Below are positions 1 through 8,904 of a DNA stretch of 15,507 nt, piece by piece. The DNA comes from Zancudomyces culisetae (Eukaryota > Kickxellomycota > Harpellomycetes > Harpellales > Legeriomycetaceae), in contig LSSK01000600.1 in NCBI GenBank assembly GCA_001969505.1, positions 1 to 15,507 of the forward strand, in the 5' to 3' direction. A program made the position numbers and the translations under genes. The notes under the pieces are model-generated. The model was not told where the DNA came from, ran no database searches, and was given only the letters and a program-made list of their open reading frames with translations. Position 1 is the first letter of the stretch. Each line of letters opens with the position of its first letter.

Positions 1-183
1 GGGGGGGGGGGGGGGGAGAGAGTTTAAGGGAGAATTATTACGAATGGTTTTTACGTATTTACATTGAAATTAATACACAAAGTATGAAAATATTAAAACA
101 CCCAATTCATCAGTAAACAAAGAGGGAGGGAGAGGACAAGAGTGGAGGGAAAAAAGTGACATTAATAATAATAATAAAGATCT
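1..183 (-). other. Start of the last visible HUS1 intron, ending in poly-G
   Basis: After the GTAAGT donor at 189-184 there is no downstream AG on the minus strand other than one within 10 nt of the donor. The intron therefore continues past the window. The stretch includes a TAA trinucleotide run near 165-178, a purine tract near 119-157 and 16 consecutive G at 1-16. The poly-G could be a genuine homopolymer that stopped assembly, or a sequencing artefact at a contig tip. Confidence 0.6.
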
Positions 184-189
184 ACTTAC

Positions 190-1252
190 GCAATTTAGGA
201 TTCTCTAGTCCTCTGAAAAACGTTTCAATTTCCACAACTTCCGAGACGCTCTTTAGCACAAAACATCCGCCATTGTTGGCACTGATCTCCACCACATATC
301 CTTTGTTATTTAACCTCTTCATTTTCTCTGCCACCGACCGTATCACATTGATATTCGGCATCATAATACACACCTGCGCTGTCGGCAAGCTTGGCTCCTT
401 TACGTACTTCATCTGCAACGGTGTCAATATTCGCACTGGAACATCTTGCGTTATCAGTAACGGCCTTCCATTTCGCGTATAGTTGGATATTACAAATGTT
501 AATACAGGCACTCCTCCACCGCCTCCATTTGCACCACTACCGCCTCCATTCCCCCCAATATTTCCACAATGTTTCTTTATCAACCGAATTTGTACGCTTT
601 CGCTACCGACAGTCGATCTAATCGCCCTTAGCAAGCTCTCGATACTAAATTCCAAATGTATTATATCCTCATTGGCACTGCTTACTGTTACATCCATGAA
701 TACTGATTCCTATTATATTTAGTTTTTCCCTTCCTTTGGTTAAATTTCGTCGCTTTTTTTTATCTTTTGAATTATCAAAAAGCAAAAGCAATTTTTTTTA
801 TAAACAGCATCTATTACATGTTGTTTCTTACAATATATATCGGCCTATATTATATAGAAATCATTTAAGGTTAGTCCAAACACTTTACTCATTATTTTTT
901 GATCTGCCTGTGTTACTGGGATTGAAAATTCACTATAAACTGTGACTTACGCGAACAGCTGGAATCCACCATCCGATTCCCCCAAAAATATAAATTTAAT
1001 ATGATCTTGAGCCAAGGTCATTACTGCCAATTTTCCCAACTTTTCCAAGCTTTGCAGCACTCCTATAATTTAGAATTTTATTTCCGTTTCATGGTTCAAC
1101 TTTTCTTTTCATAATATGTGTCCGGCTCAGTATTTTACCTCGTCCTCCTCTTGTTTCATATAATCCATAACAGTATAGTTGTATTTGAAACCAGTTCTGG
1201 TAAACTTACTCATGAGAATGTTATTATGCTGTAATTGAGCTTTGAATTTCAT
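190..1252 (-). CDS. HUS1: HUS1 checkpoint clamp subunit, spliced, C-terminus missing
   Basis: HUS1 is the PCNA-like subunit of the RAD9-RAD1-HUS1 (9-1-1) ring, which is loaded at damaged DNA in the nucleus and activates the ATR/Mec1 checkpoint. Exon 1 is 1252-1210 (MKFKAQL, the typical HUS1 start; in-frame codons upstream are ignored for that reason), ending at GTAAGT. Exon 2 is 1062-951 (RVLQSLEKLGKLAVM..., then HIKFIF), again ending at GTAAGT. The large exon is 709-190 and includes IIHLEFSIESLLRAI, LLITQDVPVRIL, SVAEKMKRL and ETFFRGLENPKL, all lining up in order with animal and plant HUS1. It ends at a third GTAAGT (189-184), so the LRK-stop reading is intron read-through. Exon 2 ends in phase 2 and the large exon begins in phase 0, so a short exon must lie between them. 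About 230 residues are present; the human protein has 280. A weaker GTTTCA donor for exon 1 would keep SKFTR, which resembles human HFTR. Confidence 0.9.
832..932 (-). other. HUS1: Two candidate micro-exons for the HUS1 phase gap
   Basis: An exon of length 1 modulo 3 is needed between 951 and 709. Two candidates fit. (a) 932-917, 16 nt, encodes AEFSIP when joined; it needs an 18-nt intron (950-933, GTAAGT...TATAG) and a GTAACA donor. AEF matches the plant HUS1 'AQF' as I recall it. (b) 844-832, 13 nt, encodes APIYI; it has a better acceptor (ATAATATAG) and donor (GTAAGA), and introns of about 106 and 122 nt. Length fits the plant protein slightly better with (b). Sequence alone does not decide between them. 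Confidence 0.5.
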
Positions 1253-1468
1253 TTTTTTATTTATTAATTTTCTTTGTTCTTTATTAAATTTATATATGTA
1301 TGGTTTTACTAGTATGTATATTAGATTGTACAAGTATATATCTGTCTAAATGTGTAGAGAATTTTAGCTGTTGGTTCTAACATTACAAGCAACATGTAAG
1401 TATGTTGGTAAAGCTAATAGCTGTTTCTATATGCTTGTATAATTTTCGATGCGCTTTGCCAACTTGGA

Positions 1469-1497
1469 AGAAAAAAAACAAAAAACAAAAAACAAAA
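1469..1497 (+). repeat. A-rich heptamer-like repeat (A6-8 C)n
   Basis: Runs of six to eight A separated by single C, about three to four units. Simple-sequence DNA, downstream of no recognised gene. Confidence 0.7.
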
Positions 1498-1550
1498 TGC
1501 CATTTAGGTAATCGCCGATTTTATTTTTTTTTTAATTTTGTAAACTATGG

Positions 1551-1612
1551 ACTTTTCTCCTCTCTCATCCTCCTCTCTCCTATATCCTCCCTCTTCATCT
1601 CTCTCTTGTCCA
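1551..1612 (+). repeat. Pyrimidine-only tract
   Basis: Almost uninterrupted C/T sequence of about 60 nt (TCTC, CCTCC units). A matching purine-rich tract lies at about 119-157 inside the HUS1 intron. Such asymmetric tracts can act as fungal promoter elements or form triplex DNA; no gene start is visible nearby to decide. Confidence 0.5.
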
Positions 1613-1926
1613 AACATTTAGTCTGTTCATTAATTTTTTTTTTCCTAAATATTTACCCACTAATACAACGTCCAAAAAAATAACACAAGAGATGATCTGG
1701 TTTTTTTACCATAAAAATTATCCGCAGCAAAACAGGAAAAAAGGGATGGAGGGAGATTGATCTTTGCAAAGATATGATGCATTTTTGTTTTAAAATTATT
1801 GGGTTCATATAATTATCATTAGCAAGAACCCTACTGAAATGTGAACAGTAGAGAATATGTTTGATGTTTAAAGTAGTGTACTATGCATGGTAGCAGATTG
1901 CCAATCGGTGTTTCCCAACTTTATAG

Positions 1927-1957
1927 TTTATTTTTATTTTATTTTATTTTATTTTTT
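1927..1957 (+). repeat. (TTTTA)n microsatellite
   Basis: About five to six units of a TTTTA/ATTTT pentamer, ending in a longer T run. A shorter related (AAATT)n run lies at about 2364-2380. Confidence 0.75.
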
Positions 1958-2212
1958 AAATCGAGATATTGAATATATTTCATTTCATAGTTGAAAAAAA
2001 AATATAGCCAGTTCAAATGACTCTATTATATTCTGAGTTTTAGTAAAAACATATCTTCTTGATTAAGACACTTTGAGTACAAAAGTTGTGACTATTCTAG
2101 CTAGGGTTTTATGCTAAATAAGCGTTGCAGTGTTCAAAAATATGAGAATGTCTATTTGGATATTTATATTTGTGCTAGATTGATAGAATGCTGACATATT
2201 TCGCTAATTAAA

Positions 2213-2266
2213 ATACCAATACCAATACCAATACCAATACCAATACCAATACCAATACCAATACCA
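2213..2266 (+). repeat. (ATACCA)9 microsatellite
   Basis: Nine perfect tandem copies of the hexamer ATACCA (54 nt), followed by the degenerate ACATCTATATCAAC. In frame on either strand it would encode a dipeptide repeat, but no open coding frame extends from it. It includes overlapping CCAAT pentamers, one per unit. Confidence 0.95.
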
Positions 2267-2834
2267 ACATCTATATCAACGCTTTTCAGTTAATTTTAGT
2301 TGTTGATTTCTATGAACAGTTTATATTTATTTTAGCATTGAGCACTTGGTGGTCAAATTATGAAAATTAAATTAAATTAAAAATAAATATGACAAAAGTA
2401 TCATCACAATTGTAAAGATTTTGGGTAAATCTGGTGTGGGTATAACTAGTTATTCTCATGTAAATAATATATCCAACAACCCATTCGGTTATTATTGCAT
2501 GATTTTAAAATGAGCACCCCTTTCCCTTGTTAACCAAAATGTACAGGTTTGATAAAAATCTCATAGCAAAAGTTTTCTTCCCTTTCCTATTCACCCCCTC
2601 CATGTTCTTTTCCTCATTATCCGTTAATTGATATTTAGGAGGTACTGTGTTGAACAAATGATGTTAGTCAACTGACTTTGCCATGTTTTTTATTTTGAAA
2701 CCCCGTGGTCAATGATTCACAGTATATTACTCTGATTGTTACCACAGTGTTGGCATAAACGGCTCAAAACAAAAACAAAACTGAAAATCACGAGGAGGGT
2801 TAACAGACCATACAAAATTAGACAGTTGTCGTAT

Positions 2835-3548
2835 AAACAGTTGGTGAGTCATGTGATGGATACAGGGTAAACGTTTATTTTTACTCGTTCAAGACAACTC
2901 GTCTATGTTGATAATAATAACGAAAATGAAGTGTATTATGGCTTTATTAGTTGAGTCAACTGTTTGTAGTAAACAGCACACTACTTGCTACTATTGTAAA
3001 TATTATTTTGCATTCCGAAAAAGTAAATGATATTATCAATAAAAGTAATTTTATGTCTTTCTTTCTACACAAGGAAAAAAAACTCGTAAAAATGAGAATA
3101 GTATCAAATGTGTCAAAAGATAAATTGAAATACATATGGTATGGACATTACTGTATCTAATTAATTAAGTACATAATGAAATGGGGGAGAGGGGTATCAC
3201 AAACAAAATACTGCTAGTTTTATTTATTTCATACCACATTATACCCTGTTCATCTTGTGCATTACTATATGCTTTGTTGAGCTTTGGTGATTCATACGTT
3301 GATAAAAATACGGGTATGCTAATAACCATTAGGGCTGTTGTGATACTACACTAGCCTTCTAAGATCTTACCTATCACATGTACATTTTTTTAATACATTA
3401 TTCATCTAAAGCTAAACAGCAAATGACAAGAATAGAATAGGCAGATTTTTTGCAGTTTGGGAGCATTGCAACTGGTAACTTAATATCACGTCATTATTTG
3501 TTATATTCTGCAGTTTTGACTCACAAACCCAGTTAGCACCAACTGTTT
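2835..3548. promoter_or_regulatory. Cluster of TGASTCA sites paired with CAACTGTTT
   Basis: TGAGTCA occurs at 2845-2851 and 2952-2958, and TGACTCA at 3517-3523. Each lies close to the 9-mer AAACAGTTG/CAACTGTTT (2835-2843, 2957-2965, 3540-3548). TGASTCA is the known bZIP (AP-1/Gcn4) core and CAACTG is a Myb-type core. The pairing is seen in the sequence; the regulatory role and target gene are inference. Confidence 0.35.
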
Positions 3549-3976
3549 CTCCTAAAAAAAATAAGAGTGTACGGACTTGAGTACAGAATTAATGGCATCA
3601 ACTTCTGCTCTATAGATATAATGGTTTCAAGTAAATCCTACTAACTAAACCTGAATATTGCATGATATCCATTATTTCTGCTCTATTCCCAACCCCCCCC
3701 CTTTTTTATTATCTTTTAGTTAAATGGCTTGAATGAGAGCAGATTCACGTATAGATGTACTTTTGTTGGCGCAGCATGATTCTTATTCTGCTAAACCCAA
3801 ACCCAACTCAAACCCAAATATGTTCACATACTACAAACTCTCCTCTCATTGTAACCATTGCATCATGTAGGTTCTGGATTATGAAGTTACCCAATAAAAG
3901 TTGATAATAACCGGCTTGGCCAAGTTTATTGTGTATAGCTTTCGTCCCTTTATTTCAATCCCCCCAAAAAATACCG

Positions 3977-4190
3977 CCAATGCGGTGAGATTGAAGGACC
4001 TACTTTGAAACATTATTGGTTGGATGGCTCTAGCCTTCTCGATAAAGAGGAAAAGGGATCTGCGTAAAATGCATTTCATTTTTGGATTTTGATGTGCGCA
4101 GCTTTGCCGAGTAACTGGTAGGCTCATTTCAGGGTTTCATAACCAATGAGAGCACAAAAAATTCACTGTGATTGGAAATTATTCTCCAAT
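3977..4190. promoter_or_regulatory. Cluster of CCAAT boxes
   Basis: CCAAT or its complement ATTGG occurs at 3977-3981, 4015-4019, 4143-4147, 4171-4175 and 4186-4190, in a stretch that is visibly richer in G+C than its surroundings. CCAAT is the binding core of the HAP/NF-Y complex. It lies 1.1-1.3 kb upstream of the 394-residue gene, farther than a usual fungal promoter, and no closer gene start is recognised. Confidence 0.3.
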
Positions 4191-5275
4191 CGTTTTTAGC
4201 CGAGAGGTAGGGCAGAGTGGGAATGAAAAAGAGGAGAAACTATTTACATGTGATTATGGAAAGCAAGAATGGAAAAAACGTATCGTGTGATCCAGCCTCT
4301 TTAATTTCTATTATTCTCTGAGAAGCTCATAGGCCAAATGCGTGGAAAAAAACTGGGGAGGGGGAAGAGGAAGGGCCAGAACAAGTTTTGTAGGGGTAAT
4401 TTCAATTAAAAACCAACAATTCCTTTGCTTTAATGTCCGGTTTTATTACTAAAGTCACATTTTTTCCCCCATGTCTTTTAAGCACCCCTCCTACCTACCC
4501 ATCCTCATGAAAATTTAGAAACAATTCAATTTAGTTGGTAACAAACACTTGTGTCCCCCTTCCACATTAAAAAGTCGAGACAATCACAAACATAATTTAT
4601 TTTCGGAAATTATCTCAAAAAAAACGATGGCAGAAAAAAACCCCCCATTGACTTGTGGAAAGCATACGTTATATACGGGATTTATATCTATTTGCTTATT
4701 CTATCCAATAGAGACTCCAACAATGGCAGTTAACAATTCAAAAGTATACGTAATGTGCTACATTTCAGCCTTTAAAAATATATCCATTTACATGATAAAC
4801 ACAGATTTTATCAAACTTCAACGCTATTATTGGGTAGGATAATTATAGTGATAATCATTTAATAAAAAACACTGTAGCAATTATGTACAAGCGAATGAGA
4901 ATATCAGAAAATAAAGTATTAATTAGTAAAATGCAGCAAATAATGTACTAGATTTTAGAAAATAAATGGAAGCAAATACTGCCCAAGTAACAATGCAAGA
5001 TTTTTTTTTAGAAAGTCATTCGTGGTTTGAGAAACAATGCACAATAGGCTAATTTAAGATAGTGTTAGCCAATACCCTTAGGGTAATTTAAGAACATGTT
5101 TAAAAAACCAAAAATAGTATAAAACCATTTAATTTTTCTTTTTTTATGAATTTCTCTGTAAAATAAAAAAGATAAAGGTAAAACAAAAAAACAATAATCA
5201 ACGCATTAAGCGGAAACGCTAATAGGAATTTTCAACTTTATTTTTGTTTAAACGATAATTGTAGTCGGCATCAAG

Positions 5276-6460
5276 ATGAGTGCGAATATGGTGTTGTCAG
5301 GAGTAGGTAGAGCTTTAGATGCCAAGAACAAGGTTTTTGGAGGCCAGGTTATACTAGGCTCAGGGAGAGATAACGTTGAGCGACCAAGGCCAGCGAATAA
5401 GAAGGAGTATAAGGGGAGTAAAGGCAAGGGAAAGTATAAGAGGGAGGGAAAGACAAGATCCGGATCTGGCTGCGAGAGTGATGAGGCCATTCTTGAGATC
5501 AGAGAGAAGGTGGAAAAGAAGTCTGTGACGTTTGACGAGAAAGTTAGATCGCGAGTAGGTGATGGTAGGGGAGACATAGAGGTTATCGAGAACTTGGAGG
5601 GAAAGAACGGACCGTATAGGGGCACCGATGTTAACAGGATTAGAAATATTGCTGGAAAAGATCGAAAGGCCCGAAGAGGAAACAGAAGAGATTTAAAACT
5701 GAAGGAACGAACTTTTGGGGACTACCAGAACGAAGTTCAGGTTACAATACTGAAGAGAAGTGATACCAACGCGCGCAAGGAGAAGCTTTTGAAATCGTTT
5801 AAGCCTCAAGATGGTAAGAATCATGAAGCACAAAGGGGGTCACCAAGGAGCGAGCGAAAGGAGGGATCTCAAATAGACACCAAAGAACAAGGATCTGCTT
5901 TGGCTCACAAAAGATCCAGGGTTCCAGGTAGAAATACTCCTGAGAAGGTTGGAAAAATGAAACCTTCGGAAAAATCTGATGTAAGTAATATGGAACAGCG
6001 ACGTCCATCTGCAGTGGCATCTCCAATAGCTGCAGTCCCTGATGCCATAAAGCATAGCGTTGGCTCCCCAGATGCCATTAAGAGCAGGGTTCCACAGCTC
6101 AAATATGATGCAGCTCCTGAATTTATTCCAAATGGCAGTCAGCTCTCAGCTGCCAGACCTCCATATGATAGACACTATGCAGGTCCTATTTTCAGTAACT
6201 CTTCTCCAGAAGCAAGTTCCCTGCCTGCGCCCTCTTCAAAGCACCTTGGCGCACAGTTTCCACCTCAGAGATTTGATAATTTGCAGCCTGAGCAGAATAA
6301 GGCATTCGTTGCTCCTGTCCGGGGCAGCGCCGAGCTTTTCTTTGAAAGCTTATTTATGAAACGATCCGGATATACGAAAAGCAGTGGTTTTTCAGCAGGC
6401 GCTATGCGTAGCTTTGCACACCCTTCTGTACTTCCACTTTCACAGACCGTGACTTCATAG
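5276..6460 (+). CDS. Basic disordered protein with PNRC/Edc1-like motif (putative decapping activator)
   Basis: Uninterrupted frame of 394 residues, clearly richer in G+C than its flanks. Residues 30-240 are dominated by K, R, E, S and G with no predicted fold; residues 245-394 are rich in P, S and A. Short motifs: KSVTF at 82-86 fits the RVxF motif that docks protein phosphatase 1; AAPEFIP at 279-285, with L275, resembles a PAM2 poly(A)-binding-protein motif with one extra residue; residues 301-319 (YAGPIF...SSLPAP) resemble the YAGxxF...PSxLPxP motif of human PNRC2 and fungal Edc1 proteins, which bind Dcp1/Dcp2 and stimulate mRNA decapping. PDAIK is repeated at 255-259 and 265-269. The start is the first Met in the frame; an internal Met at 5 is possible. 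The coding call is firm, the function is inferred from short motifs only. Confidence 0.75.
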   Translation: MSANMVLSGVGRALDAKNKVFGGQVILGSGRDNVERPRPANKKEYKGSKGKGKYKREGKTRSGSGCESDEAILEIREKVEKKSVTFDEKVRSRVGDGRGDIEVIENLEGKNGPYRGTDVNRIRNIAGKDRKARRGNRRDLKLKERTFGDYQNEVQVTILKRSDTNARKEKLLKSFKPQDGKNHEAQRGSPRSERKEGSQIDTKEQGSALAHKRSRVPGRNTPEKVGKMKPSEKSDVSNMEQRRPSAVASPIAAVPDAIKHSVGSPDAIKSRVPQLKYDAAPEFIPNGSQLSAARPPYDRHYAGPIFSNSSPEASSLPAPSSKHLGAQFPPQRFDNLQPEQNKAFVAPVRGSAELFFESLFMKRSGYTKSSGFSAGAMRSFAHPSVLPLSQTVTS

Positions 6461-6716
6461 TGGTGCATAGTGTATGCACACTATTGCCTATTATTAAAAA
6501 AAGATGCCATCCTGATCATGTTTCTACGCTCTGAATGCGATAATCTTACAACTACCGAGTTCTTTACTGTTTACCACTTGTGTGACTAATCTGACGTGTG
6601 TGTTTTCGCTTTTAATATCTTCAGCACACACGCATCCTCATTATTATCAACCACGTACCCCAGTTCTACTCTTACGACCTCAACTCGGTTTTATCGAATA
6701 GCACTGTATTTTATGT
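6461..6716. other. 3' flank of the 394-residue gene
   Basis: The sequence after the TAG stays about as G+C-rich as the end of the coding region until roughly 7075. No clear AATAAA follows the stop. Probably 3' untranslated sequence, shared with a convergent gene if the frame at 6717-7064 is real. Confidence 0.4.
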
Positions 6717-7064
6717 TCATAGAACTCTGTACTTTTGTATTTTTTGCATTTTCTTAAAACGTTTAGTACTACTTTTTTGGTAACTTCTTTTCATAATAGG
6801 CTTTTTTTTTTTTTTTGTATTTGTAGCCCCGAAAATAGATTTTTGTTCGCTGAAAGACGTATGAATGTGTATGATTCCATTTTCACTCAGTCCTGCTCTC
6901 CTGGGTTTGCTTGATGCCCTGGGTTTTTGTTTTTGGCTTCCTGATTCTGACCCGGTTCTTGCCGTTTTTACTACTTTTAATATTTTTACTCTATGCTTAG
7001 GGTAAGCGTCGCCTACTAAAAGACCATGTTTTTTTCCGTCCAAAAGTTGTTGTGGCGTCATCAT
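6717..7064 (-). CDS. Possible small lysine-rich protein, unrecognised
   Basis: Open frame of 115 residues with two Met codons at the start and an in-frame TAA just upstream. The first 35 residues (MMTPQQLLDGKKHGLLVGDA...) have a mixed, protein-like composition. The remainder is very basic, with a lysine run encoded by a long T tract on the plus strand (about 6801-6816), ending KRFKKMQKIQKYRVL. The region is richer in G+C than the spacer beyond it. It would be convergent with the 394-residue gene and divergent from the MATE gene. I recognise no family; a small nuclear or nucleolar protein would fit the composition. It could also be chance reading of a T-rich 3' untranslated region, which gives lysine-rich frames on the opposite strand. 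Confidence 0.3.
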   Translation of the reverse strand: MMTPQQLLDGKKHGLLVGDAYPKHRVKILKVVKTARTGSESGSQKQKPRASSKPRRAGLSENGIIHIHTSFSEQKSIFGATNTKKKKKPIMKRSYQKSSTKRFKKMQKIQKYRVL

Positions 7065-8204
7065 GATACTTTAGAACGGCATGTGCTGAATTCGTATAAT
7101 GCATTTTGAGTCTTGCATTGGTATTATTGCATTTTGGGATTTATTACATCTCCGATAAATTTACAATATGGAAATCAATCAACAATCAAAATATACGCTA
7201 TCTCAAGGGCTACTACTCAGAATTGTTTCTAAACAACAACTATGAACGCCTAAAACACAAACACCGCCAGTAGTACCAGTATCTAATAACAATCATTTAT
7301 CTTTGGCACTACCGCCACATTACTGGAATCACCTGATTATTTTAAATAGCACATCTCCATGATATGAATTGGATGATTTTTGCTAAAATAGAAGATATGT
7401 TTTGGTAATTACCCCTAATAAGTAAATATTCCAGCAAGTACACTGAATATTATGGATACAGTGCATAGTTGAAGTTTTATCAGGGAATTGATTCCATTTC
7501 AACAAATCTTTTACTAAATTTATCCAAGTGATACGCATCTGTTAGCATCTTTATTTTGAATAATATATCGAGTTTTTCATCTTGGTTAAATAAAAATATG
7601 ATTATTGGCCAATAAACCAGGTTCATCTACATATACTTTGAATCTTTACGATACTTAAAATTAAGTCAGCTACTTTCTTTGTTAACACAGCTATGAAATT
7701 AAACTTTGGTACCAAACAAATTTAATATAGCACGTTTTTAAGATTTTGTGGTTAATCTTGGTAATACATGATATGTATAATTGCTAATACATATTTTTTT
7801 GTATAAGGGATTGTTTTTTGCTTATTGGTAAATGAGCTTATCAAAACATCAAGTTAATAAAAATGCTGAAATAAAACTCCAAACATCTTAATCGATAAAT
7901 TTCAAATTCGAATATTTGAAAACTCAATCTTTACTATGGTTCTAATAGTAAATAGCCCATATACGTTAGTAGTTGTGTTGCAGAAAACTCGGTATTAAAC
8001 ATCGATAACATAATGTGTACCTTAAAGTAAAAGATTTAACACTTAGAGGTATATGGGTCGTTTTTTTAAGCTACAGTAAGATAGAACTGGGCAAACGCGT
8101 TCATTGCCGGCTGGCTTGCGACTTATATTTGTTTCCCCAATAGCTCGTTGATTAGCACATTTGTATTCTGCATCGGATATTAATGCCATTCATTTTAATT
8201 GTAC

Positions 8205-8615
8205 TGATATTTAGGCGCAAGCGGGACACAATCTGATATATAATGCTCAATTGGTGCCATGCAGTTTTAAACAATTTAAAAAAAAAGTCTGGTCATTTCA
8301 AAACGCTTTTGTATTTGCCTGAATTAAGATTTATAAATCGAAATATCTGAACATTTTATGGGAAGAGGAAAAAAGCTTAGCAATTAGTAAACATAAAACA
8401 GCCAAATTCATTTTTATTCCGTAAAATATATAACAGGATAATACAGGTGATGCCAATAGCTTTATTAAAAGAAAACACACGTTGGGTTTAATTGGATGTC
8501 GCTTTCCAGGATTTTGAAAAAGTGGTAAAAAAAACCTTGAACAATTGCCAAAATCATTTGATATTACAGAGATTTTAATGTATAAAAAAAAACAACTGAT
8601 AATAATTAGGCGCAA
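8205..8615 (+). promoter_or_regulatory. Duplicated CTGATA/TTAGGCGCAA element
   Basis: CTGATA followed after a short AT spacer by the identical decamer TTAGGCGCAA occurs at 8205-8220 and 8597-8615, about 390 nt apart and in the same orientation, upstream of the MATE start. GGCGC is unusual in such AT-rich DNA and resembles E2F-type cores. Role is inference. Confidence 0.3.
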
Positions 8616-8868
8616 AAAATTCAGCATTTCGTAAATAAATAATCAATAAAGAGCTAATGGTAAACAAGATTTGTGGTTCATTGCCTGAAGAAATATACAC
8701 CACCTAACTGGATTTAAAGCCGAGCGTTCCGTGTTTTTCTGATTTTTGCTTTTTGATTTTTAATTATTCTGTCTAAGTTTAGCTATTTATTTACTACAAG
8801 ATATAAACAGGTTTCACTTCTACTTAGCTAGGATCAAAGTCTTTATTTCACAGTTAAACGCCAGCATG

Positions 8869-8904
8869 GTATGTACTTTTAACGTCTAAAGGAGGATTAT
8901 ACAG
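8869..8904 (+). other. Possible 36-nt intron in the MATE leader
   Basis: GTATGT at 8869-8874, a CTTTTAAC branch-like sequence at 8876-8883 and ATACAG ending at 8904 look like a very short intron. Removing it joins an upstream ATG (8866) to a five-codon frame that stops before the MATE start, so it would affect only the untranslated leader. Weak call. Confidence 0.2.

Larger units (their letters stand above)
1253..5275. other. Long gene-poor intergenic region
   Basis: About 4 kb lie between the divergent starts of HUS1 and the 394-residue gene. I looked on both strands for open frames bounded by GTAAGT-type donors and good acceptors and found none I can support. Short frames here are low in complexity or lack any family resemblance. 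Contents: AT-rich sequence with A, T and C homopolymers, a pyrimidine tract (about 1551-1612), several microsatellites, a cluster of TGASTCA sites (2845-3523) and CCAAT boxes (3977-4190). The promoters of both flanking genes must lie at its ends. Confidence 0.6.

Noticed and set aside
1127-1252. HUS1 exon 1 read through into SKFTRTGFKYN...
   Set aside because: The frame crosses a strong GTAAGT donor and soon stops; the spliced product aligns better with HUS1. The resemblance of KFTR to human HFTR was noted, so a weak alternative donor remains possible.
1402-1683. Plus-strand open frame of 93 residues
   Set aside because: Built from A and C/T homopolymer tracts; the product is low in complexity with no conserved motif.
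3784-3818. AAACCC-rich stretch resembling a telomere repeat
   Set aside because: Only three or four imperfect units with irregular spacing, in the middle of the window; not an interstitial telomere array.
3879-4127. Minus-strand open frame of 82 residues in the CCAAT-box region
   Set aside because: No family resemblance, irregular composition and no splice-compatible neighbours. The G+C bump is better explained as regulatory sequence.
8331-8627. Minus-strand open frame of 98 residues upstream of the MATE gene
   Set aside because: AT-rich sequence with no recognisable domain or codon bias; it overlaps the repeated TTAGGCGCAA element.
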